From positions 1 to 19,942 of the forward strand of contig DAOSWM010000056.1 in the NCBI GenBank assembly GCA_035380045.1: 19,942 nucleotides of DNA. Direction: 5' to 3'. Each line of letters begins with the position of its first letter. The stretch's first letter is position 1. The position numbers and the translations under genes were made by a program. Source of the DNA: DAOSWM01 sp035380045. GTDB lineage: Bacteria; Bacteroidota; Bacteroidia; Bacteroidales; Tenuifilaceae. This document shows, in pieces, positions 14,260 to 19,942 of this stretch. The notes below the pieces were generated by a model. The model had not been told where the DNA came from. It made no database searches and was given only the letters and a program-made list of their open reading frames with translations.

Positions 14260-14836
14260 GGGCTTATTTATAGTTTCTGTAGTTACCATGTTTCTATCGA
14301 GCTGTGGAGAACCGCTTGAGGGAACTTTCAATATTTGCGACGAGGCAAAGATTTATATGGTCGATACTACCATAACCTCTTTCAGTTTCGTTGATAATTT
14401 CGGAATAACTGAAAGTTTCTACATGCATAGCAGAACCTGGTACGAGCAGCACCTCTACTACTACATTTCAGGCGAAGCCTACTTCCAGCACTTTGGCGTT
14501 GCTTACTCTTCATCTCTAAACGATTTCTTTTTTATGGTTACCATGCGTGCTGATGATGAGGATACCTTTATGGAAATTGAGTGGAACCAGCGCGAACGAT
14601 TCGGTTACTACTTTTTGCAGAATAAAATTGAAGCAACACCTAAACCAAATATGGAGTTCATTGATTCCCTTGCAATTCAAGGGGTTACCTACTACGGTGT
14701 GATAAAAATTGATTATTCTTCTGTTGTAACTCAGAAAGATCCACTTACACCATTGGTAACGTATTTTGCTGCGAAGTATGGGCTAATTAGGTTCGATGTT
14801 AACGAAAATATTTGGCTCGAACGAGTGAGTCAGTAG
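14234..14836 (+). CDS. Small lipoprotein of unknown function, 200 aa (second of a pair)
   Basis: The ATG at 14234 lies inside the end of the previous gene, in another frame, and starts MKHTPFRIKGLFIVSVVTMF with a lipobox LSSC (C24). The 26-base overlap suggests translational coupling in one transcript. The mature protein is rich in Phe, Tyr and Trp with no recognised domain. Its C-terminal order, IDSLAIQGVTYYGVI, then YFAAKYGLIRFDVNENIWLERV, matches the layout of the preceding protein (Asp-Ser-hydrophobic, a V-Y pair, then Y-x-x-x-x-G-L), so the two are probably diverged paralogues. The residues after the Cys (GEPLEG) are less acidic than in its partner, so surface exposure is less certain. 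The gene ends two bases before a large inverted-repeat element. Confidence 0.78.
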   Translation: MKHTPFRIKGLFIVSVVTMFLSSCGEPLEGTFNICDEAKIYMVDTTITSFSFVDNFGITESFYMHSRTWYEQHLYYYISGEAYFQHFGVAYSSSLNDFFFMVTMRADDEDTFMEIEWNQRERFGYYFLQNKIEATPKPNMEFIDSLAIQGVTYYGVIKIDYSSVVTQKDPLTPLVTYFAAKYGLIRFDVNENIWLERVSQ

Positions 14837-14838
14837 AA

Positions 14839-14995
14839 AAAAGAAGAGGGTGTCTCAAAAGTCCATTGTGTGACTCTGTGAAGGACACTGAGAAACTCTG
14901 TGAAATTTATGATTTATTGTATCACAATGCATCACAGGGGAATCACAGAGTAGTAAATCTAATCCTTTTTAACTTTTGAGACACCCTCTTCTTTT
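14839..14995. repeat. 157-bp palindromic element with perfect 24-bp arms, MITE-like and possible two-way terminator
   Basis: The left arm (14839-14862, core GAGGGTGTCTCAAAAG) and right arm (14972-14995) are perfect reverse complements over 24 bases. The 109-bp interior has its own symmetry: ACTCTGTGA at 14873-14881 and 14895-14903, with the complement TCACAGAGT at 14943-14951, and CATTGTG (14864-14870) with CACAATG (14923-14929). Both outer ends run into A's or T's so that each strand's transcript ends ...CTTCTTTT, as a terminator for either direction would. It fills the space between convergent genes almost exactly. GTGTCTCAAAA resembles the terminal repeats of some insertion sequences, so it may be a non-autonomous MITE; no target-site duplication is seen. 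Confidence 0.8.
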
Positions 14996-15012
14996 CAGCG
15001 AAAAAGTTCCGG

Positions 15013-16659
15013 CTACTCCCTTACTTTCCACTCCTTCCAATTCTTTTCAACGCTAGGGCTAATGTTGGTTTGTGGATTCTGCTCCTTCTGGTTCACAATT
15101 ACTGAACGTGTGCCAACATTTGTGCGAAGATAATCCGACATTTCACCGTAGGTTACATTCCCCTGAGTTTCCTTTAGAAGTTTAAGAACATGGTAGGTAA
15201 ACATGCCGTGGCTTTTATCCTCCCAGGGCATTGCAGACTGGTCGCCGGAAGCAGCGGCAAAAACAACCAGGTTGCCGGCTAGGGGATTCTCCTTAGGACG
15301 AACCTTTACGGCACGTGCAGCCAGAAGTCCCTGTTCACGGCCACCGCCACTAAAGCAAGCATCGAGAAAAACGGTAACCCGTTTTGTTGGGAATTCGGTT
15401 AGCTTGGCGTAGAAATCGGTTAGCTTAATGGCAAATTGCAAGTCGGAGCCGCTCACATCAACCGGTACGAGGTAGGGTTCCTGCGTTTTTTCATCGGGGA
15501 AACCGTGGCCAGCGTACATCACAAAAATTTCGGCTTTGCCTTCATTTACCTTTGCAATGGTATTTATTTGGCTAATGGCTCTATGCATTTCAATTGCAGT
15601 TGCATTTTTGCGGAAAATTATATTATCCTCCGAAATTCCTAGCACATTTTTAGCATACTCTTTAAATGTTTCTGCGTCGTGAATGGCGAATGCAACGTCC
15701 GACTCGGTTTTTAACCCTCGTTGGAACGACGAGTAATCCTCGTTTCCAATTATTAGCGCGTAACGATTGGGATCGGCTCCTGCAACCAGAGGTATGTTGA
15801 TGTCGACATCAGATGGTTCAATATTTTTCTCATCTATCGCCCCGGATTGGATTCCGGGTTGAGAAGTTGCAATCATTCCGCCAATAGGCCTTCGGCTTTC
15901 AACGGTGAAGGTTGAGCGAGAAGTTAAGCCTTTTGCATCCTCTGCAATAATGGTAACCGGACTCTCGTAGCCATACTTCAGCATTAAATCAACCACATAG
16001 GTAGAATCGGTTACTCGCTGAGCGGGAAGGTTGTTTACGGTTACTTTCTCAACCCCGGAATAGTCTGATACGTTTAGGGTTACTCGTACGGTTTCGGATT
16101 CAATTATGGGCTTCATGCCCATGTCAACACCTTCGGGGCTAACAACAGCGATTTTGGGTGGGGTTTTATCGATTAGTTTTGATGCTTCTATTTTGTTTAC
16201 TGCAAGGAATGTTCGAGGACGCGCCAAAACGAATAGTTCGCGATTTCCTGGGTTGGAAGCTGCATTTGCCGACGAGGCAACAAAGAATGGGAATTTAATC
16301 GAAATATCGCCTCCTGGAAAACGTTCATCTAACTCAAACTTTAAGGTTACAGTATTATTAAATGTAATTATTTCTCTCTCAATGCCTGGAATGAACTTCA
16401 AGAATGGTGTGCTTAGCTCCATTCCGGTTGGGTCGAATCCAATAACAGACTGTTTGTCATTGGTGGCTTTAAGCTCAAGGTCTGTCCAGTTTACAATAAG
16501 GTAAACATCAAAAGTGTTATCCTTAATATCGCTGAAGCTAACATTGACAATGCCATTTTTCCCGCTCTCGGTTGAGAAGACCAACCTCTGGGCACGAGTT
16601 GCTTGAACGGAAACCAAGCAAAACAGGCCCACTCCCAGTAGCTTTAGTATCGTTTTCAT
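15013..16659 (-). CDS. Secreted caspase-family (peptidase C14) protein, 548 aa
   Basis: A signal peptide (MKTILKLLGVGLFCLVSVQATRAQ) precedes a beta-rich N-terminal region (about 25-160), a bacterial Ig-like module (about 168-255, with VRVTLNVSDYSGVEKVTVNNLPAQ and ESPVTIIAEDAKGLTS), a linker, and a C14 caspase-fold domain from R299 (RYALIIGNEDYS) to about 530. The catalytic dyad is intact: H385 in MYAGHG and C435 in VFLDACFSGG. The downstream segment VVFAAASGDQSAMPWEDKSHGMFTYHVL is also typical. Such enzymes are Cys proteases, usually specific for Arg, Lys or Asp. The signal peptide places it in the periplasm or outside, unlike the cytoplasmic caspases of defence systems. It is the last gene of a three-gene operon, 53 bases after the barrel gene, and may process or activate the exported partner. 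There is no T9SS sorting domain at its own C-terminus. Confidence 0.92.
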   Translation of the reverse strand: MKTILKLLGVGLFCLVSVQATRAQRLVFSTESGKNGIVNVSFSDIKDNTFDVYLIVNWTDLELKATNDKQSVIGFDPTGMELSTPFLKFIPGIEREIITFNNTVTLKFELDERFPGGDISIKFPFFVASSANAASNPGNRELFVLARPRTFLAVNKIEASKLIDKTPPKIAVVSPEGVDMGMKPIIESETVRVTLNVSDYSGVEKVTVNNLPAQRVTDSTYVVDLMLKYGYESPVTIIAEDAKGLTSRSTFTVESRRPIGGMIATSQPGIQSGAIDEKNIEPSDVDINIPLVAGADPNRYALIIGNEDYSSFQRGLKTESDVAFAIHDAETFKEYAKNVLGISEDNIIFRKNATAIEMHRAISQINTIAKVNEGKAEIFVMYAGHGFPDEKTQEPYLVPVDVSGSDLQFAIKLTDFYAKLTEFPTKRVTVFLDACFSGGGREQGLLAARAVKVRPKENPLAGNLVVFAAASGDQSAMPWEDKSHGMFTYHVLKLLKETQGNVTYGEMSDYLRTNVGTRSVIVNQKEQNPQTNISPSVEKNWKEWKVRE

Positions 16660-16679
16660 GCTGTCAGGTTTTTTTTAGG

Positions 16680-16692
16680 CGTATATTATACG
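16680..16692. promoter_or_regulatory. 13-bp palindrome in the barrel-caspase spacer
   Basis: CGTATA-T-TATACG is a perfect inverted repeat with one central base, located 21 bases before the caspase ATG on the minus strand. With no loop it suits DNA binding more than an RNA hairpin, but it is short and AT-rich. Confidence 0.25.
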
Positions 16693-16712
16693 TAATTTAT
16701 TAAACAACTGTT

Positions 16713-18068
16713 TCAAAATCCACCAAGAATTCGGTAGTAAACTCCAATTTCTGCACCCATGCTCAATATATTTGTTTTGTTCCCTTCTAACCCAGTGGTA
16801 GCGTAGAAATCCAATGGATGCCGAGATTCGTAGTACATTAAATCGGTAAGGCCGAAAAGAGCATTAACTCCAATTCGCAACGTAACATCCTGATATACCA
16901 TAAAAGAAATCCCCATTGATGTAGCAACAGACAGGTTGCTGGAGGGCATAGTCATATCCTCTTCGGTGGCATTAAAGTTTTGAGTTGTAAAATTGTATTC
17001 AGGAATATTTTCCAGCGTGACGTTGTATTCGGGGTAGTATCCTTTTACCGTTCCTGTTCCGTTGAGAGTGTAGGTTGCGTCTCTAAACTTAGAGTAAATT
17101 GCGCCCAAATCGAAGTAGAATCCTGTTTTCCCTTTTCCTCCCCTAAACTTAAGGAAAATGGGGATGTCAATGGTTTTTATTTTATTTAACTCCTCAAGTT
17201 CAGTGATGTTGAAAATTGGGTAGTATTCGTCGTTGTCATCATCAGTAACGTAAGATGTAAGCTGCTTGTTATAGTTGTTAATTCTCAAAGTAGTTGAGTA
17301 GGTTCCAATTCGAATACCCGTTCCAATTCCGAACCCTTTCGTTATCATGTAGAATACTTCTATTGATGGAAGCATGTTGCTTTCGTTTGCTGTCTCCCAG
17401 GTTTCGTTGGTGAAAATTGTTGAGTTGAATAGTAGGCTGTTTGAGAAAGATCCACTAAGCCCAGCATATAGGCCTCCAAAACTTTTATTCGACTGCATTT
17501 GAGCATGCTTTTCGGGATCGGCAACAAATGATATTCCAACATTTGAAACCTCGGTTCCTGTTAGTTTCGCCTGAACATAAAAGAAGAGGTTCCCATTGAA
17601 TGTGTGAATCCTATTGTTGCTATAAAACCCCCTAACAACCTTTTTGGTTTTTACAATAGCAGTATAAACCCCTTTAACAGGAATGGGTTCAATTGAAATA
17701 TTATCAACAACAAAAATAACATCCAGCCCTTCGGGATAGTATCGTGTTGCGTATTGTGTGTAGGTTGTGGGATTCAAATACTTATCTCCCTCAACCTTTT
17801 GTGGCAGCAAATCGTTGAAAACTATGTTCTTTGGAGTTTCAATAAATACTCCCTTTAGGATCTTAGTCTTCTCTAGGTCAATTTTGCCCTCATTGGTTGT
17901 AAGTGTCGCAGCATTATTGTATGTTCTCATTAGTTTTTCAACCTCAATGCGGAAGTTTTCTTTTTGAGCTTCGCTCAAGGGTTGGGAGAAAACGGTGAAC
18001 GATGTTGCAAGCATTGTTGCAATAATTGAGGCTAGCTGCTTTGTGAAGAGTTTTGATTTCATAATCAT
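16713..18068 (-). CDS. Outer-membrane beta-barrel-type protein with an N-terminal unknown domain, 451 aa
   Basis: The start is MIMKSKLF; the second ATG (18062) is equally possible. A signal peptide ends near FTVFSQ (about residue 29). The N-terminal part (about 30-190) is a globular region starting SEAQKENFRIEVEKLMRTYNNAATL, with YYPEGLDVIFVVDNISIE and VKGVYTAIVKTKKVVRGFYSN; I do not recognise it. From about 195 the protein becomes a string of amphipathic strands: FGGLYAGLSGSFSN, GFGIGTGIRIGTYSTTLRI, IDIPIFLKFRG, GFYFDLGAIYSKF, LSVATSMGISFMVY, DVTLRIGVNALFGL and ILSMGAEIGVYYRILGGF, as in OmpA/PorT-like barrels. It lies 11 bases downstream of a T9SS substrate gene and 53 upstream of the caspase gene, all on the minus strand, so the three are probably one transcript. 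It may anchor or assist its neighbours at the outer membrane; that is inference. Confidence 0.8.
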   Translation of the reverse strand: MIMKSKLFTKQLASIIATMLATSFTVFSQPLSEAQKENFRIEVEKLMRTYNNAATLTTNEGKIDLEKTKILKGVFIETPKNIVFNDLLPQKVEGDKYLNPTTYTQYATRYYPEGLDVIFVVDNISIEPIPVKGVYTAIVKTKKVVRGFYSNNRIHTFNGNLFFYVQAKLTGTEVSNVGISFVADPEKHAQMQSNKSFGGLYAGLSGSFSNSLLFNSTIFTNETWETANESNMLPSIEVFYMITKGFGIGTGIRIGTYSTTLRINNYNKQLTSYVTDDDNDEYYPIFNITELEELNKIKTIDIPIFLKFRGGKGKTGFYFDLGAIYSKFRDATYTLNGTGTVKGYYPEYNVTLENIPEYNFTTQNFNATEEDMTMPSSNLSVATSMGISFMVYQDVTLRIGVNALFGLTDLMYYESRHPLDFYATTGLEGNKTNILSMGAEIGVYYRILGGF

Positions 18069-18079
18069 ATATCTTAAAA

Positions 18080-19942
18080 TCAGTATATTGTCAGTTTTGC
18101 TTTAATTGGCATATCACCTTCAACCGCAAGTGAAACAATATAAATACCCTGAGGAAGATTTGGTATATTCAGCTGTTGTTGGTACAGGTAGTCATTTTTT
18201 TCTACTTTTTGTTCGAAAATAATGTTCCCAAAGCTATTCGATATACGAACGGTGGCTGCTCCAACCTTTTCTCCCAGTGCTTCAATTGTAAAGCTGCCTG
18301 ATGTTGGGTTGGGGAAAATACTTAGCACCGATTCTGCCATGGCGTAGGTATCAACCTGTAGAGGATTAGAGGTGTTTGGACAATTATTATCGTCGGTAAT
18401 TTGCACGTTGTAGTAGCCAAGGTTGTTTCGCGCAACAACGTACTGCCCGGTTTGCCCACTAATTACGCTGCCATCTTTAAACCATTTATAATCCATGTTT
18501 GGAGTTGTACAAATAAGAATGTTAATTGAACCCTTTCGGTGTATTTGGGGTACTTCTGGGGCAACGTATGAGTTGACTAATACTTCAAGCGTGGAGGAAA
18601 TCGGGCACCCACCTTCTCCATCCTCAATAATTCGGAGAAGATTATTTCCGCTTGTATTCCAGCGAATAGTTGCTACCTGGTTGGTTTGAGCAATAATATT
18701 GCCACCAGTAACTTCCCACTGGTAGGAGTCGTTGGCAGCCCTGCTGAGTTTGTAAAGAATTTCAGAGGTTGTGCATGCTTCCGTTTCACCTGAAATTTCA
18801 ATGTCGGATATAGTGTTGTTTACGTAAATATTAAGGTAGTTCGACCATTCGCTGTTACAGGTTCCTGAAACCCCGCGAACACGTACCTGAGCGTCGCCTG
18901 AGAAGGTATGATTCCAACTGATTTGTGCGGTTTCGGATGTTGACTCAGTTGCACCTGCACTTTCAGGGTTTATTTCCCAAACGAATGTTTCAGCATTTTC
19001 CGATGATGTTGAATATGTATAAGTTCCACCTCCGCAAACGTTTTGAGAACCACTAGGGACATTGGCATAAATTGTGTACGTGCATGCGGTTCTCAGCTCG
19101 GTAACCTCTGATGCGGTTTGGCCGAAAATATTTTCGGCCACAAAACGGTAGAAGTACGAGGTGTTCTCGGTTAGTCCATCGAGGGTAACCTCAATAGAAT
19201 GGTTTGTATCGCCGAGGTAGGTTTCGGGCAATGTTTGTTCGTTACCAAGCTCCGATGTTTCTCCATACTCGAGCTTAACTGTTGTTTCAAAATTATTGGG
19301 GTTAACAATACAGCCCAATACTGCGTATGTGGTTCCCAGCTCGTTTTCTCCTACATCGGATACTGTTGGCGAGTTCCCAACCTCAATAAAATTCTCCTTT
19401 GTGTACGTGAACTCTCCACTGTTAAGAGCCAGGGTTATTGTTTTTGAACCTACGGTTGAGTAGCTAACATCGTGGGGCCCGTACCCATCGGCTTGAGCAG
19501 GGATAGCTCCCTCTCCAAAATCCCAGGTCCAGGAGTTAATATTGTACAAACCAGGTGCTGATATTGTTATTGTTTGGTCCTGAGAAATTACCATATCGCT
19601 GGCGTTAATAATTCCCCAGCTATCATTCTGGTCGTTACCATTTTCAATGTAGATTGCTCTGTTTGGGCCGCCCTCCCACTCACCGTAATCCCAAGGATCT
19701 GATTGGTTATTGAAAATAAAATATTTGTACTGAAATTCCCCTTCGTTTAAATCAAGGCTGATTGTGTAGATTAACTGATTGTATGATTCATTATTTGGAT
19801 CGGGAGTTAGCTCAAATGTATCATCGGAGCCGGGGATTGGCCAGTAATCATCCCCTTCGCTACTAAAGTTTCCGCTAATAAAAACTCTGTCGGTAACTGG
19901 GTCGAAAATGCCAGCAACCAGAGTTCCAGTACCATCATCGTA
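18080..19942 (-). CDS. Modular T9SS-exported protein with carbohydrate-binding-like, PKD and Ig-like modules (N-terminus outside the window)
   Basis: The frame stays open from the TGA at 18080-18082 to the right edge, giving at least 620 residues with the N-terminus missing; a Met at 19594 is internal and not the start. Modules in order: a CBM20/48-like sandwich (FDPVTDRVFISGNFSS, then YKYFIFNN and WEGGPNRAIYIENGND), a PKD domain (INSWTWDFGEGAIPAQ, VSYSTVGSKTITLALNSG), a fibronectin-III-like module (VKLEYGETSELGN, LTENTSYFYRFVAENIFGQT), two PKD-like repeats (ETFVWEINPESAG, YQWEVTGGNI), an Ig-like segment (MDYKWFKDGSVISGQTGQYVV), and a type A T9SS sorting domain (VLSIFPNPTSGSFTIEALGE to IPNLPQGIYIVSLA...AKLTIY). 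It is therefore exported across the outer membrane and processed at the C-terminus. No catalytic domain is visible in this part; an adhesive or glycan-binding role is likely. Confidence 0.9.
   Translation of the reverse strand, partial: YDDGTGTLVAGIFDPVTDRVFISGNFSSEGDDYWPIPGSDDTFELTPDPNNESYNQLIYTISLDLNEGEFQYKYFIFNNQSDPWDYGEWEGGPNRAIYIENGNDQNDSWGIINASDMVISQDQTITISAPGLYNINSWTWDFGEGAIPAQADGYGPHDVSYSTVGSKTITLALNSGEFTYTKENFIEVGNSPTVSDVGENELGTTYAVLGCIVNPNNFETTVKLEYGETSELGNEQTLPETYLGDTNHSIEVTLDGLTENTSYFYRFVAENIFGQTASEVTELRTACTYTIYANVPSGSQNVCGGGTYTYSTSSENAETFVWEINPESAGATESTSETAQISWNHTFSGDAQVRVRGVSGTCNSEWSNYLNIYVNNTISDIEISGETEACTTSEILYKLSRAANDSYQWEVTGGNIIAQTNQVATIRWNTSGNNLLRIIEDGEGGCPISSTLEVLVNSYVAPEVPQIHRKGSINILICTTPNMDYKWFKDGSVISGQTGQYVVARNNLGYYNVQITDDNNCPNTSNPLQVDTYAMAESVLSIFPNPTSGSFTIEALGEKVGAATVRISNSFGNIIFEQKVEKNDYLYQQQLNIPNLPQGIYIVSLAVEGDMPIKAKLTIY

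Noticed and set aside
16106..16504. 132-residue plus-strand frame opposite the caspase N-terminal region
   Set aside because: Antisense to the signal-bearing, multi-domain caspase gene; no start context or recognised motif.
15013..16659. Caspase gene as part of a CBASS, type III-E or other abortive-infection defence locus
   Set aside because: The protein is exported, with Ig-like modules, and its neighbours are a T9SS substrate and an outer-membrane barrel; no cyclase, Cas or STAND gene is present.
1..19942. CRISPR array, tRNA, rRNA, integrase or transposase genes
   Set aside because: I looked for regularly spaced repeats, tRNA-like cloverleaf ends and recombinase motifs and saw none; the only mobile-element-like sequence is the non-coding palindrome at 14839-14995.

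Overview
The window looks like a chromosomal segment from a Bacteroidota bacterium, probably a Bacteroidales, Marinilabiliales or Cytophaga-like lineage. The signs are: a C-terminal type IX secretion (T9SS) sorting domain, a TonB-dependent receptor with an N-terminal carboxypeptidase-regulatory-like domain, lipoproteins with acidic residues just after the lipidated cysteine, several matches to the Bacteroidota -7 promoter element TAnnTTTG, and A-rich translation starts without Shine-Dalgarno sequences. No rRNA, tRNA, CRISPR array, transposase or phage gene is visible. Species cannot be fixed from the sequence.

Left part (1-7250). The end of a multi-pass membrane protein (LPG-synthase/flippase-like) is followed by an unrecognised membrane-anchored protein (302-1465). 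An OmpR/PhoB-type response regulator without a neighbouring kinase (minus strand, 1511-2206) shares a 229-bp control region with a divergent pair: a predicted surface lipoprotein with beta-helix-like repeats (2436-3635) and a TonB-dependent receptor (3735-6635). The control region holds a -7 element for each direction, a perfect 19-bp palindrome and repeated GTTAAC sites placed where a -33 box would lie, so the regulator may control the uptake pair. A small secreted MORN/YwqK-repeat protein follows, closed by a clean terminator.

Middle (7250-13640). An SDR oxidoreductase and a two-domain VOC protein probably form a two-gene unit. Next come a TPR sensor histidine kinase that appears to start at TTG, a 348-bp gene-free gap with five AATAAGGT copies, a minus-strand nitroreductase, and ornithine aminotransferase (rocD). 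The rocD terminator hairpin contains, in its loop, an exact -7 element for the next gene.

Right part (13640-19942). Two small overlapping lipoprotein genes converge on a minus-strand operon across a 157-bp palindromic element with perfect 24-bp arms, which could serve as a two-way terminator and resembles a MITE. In order of transcription the operon encodes a modular T9SS-exported protein (cut by the window edge), an outer-membrane-barrel-type protein, and a secreted caspase-fold (C14) protease with its His/Cys dyad intact. This export substrate, barrel and protease set is the best candidate here for an undescribed system. All functional links are inferences from gene order.
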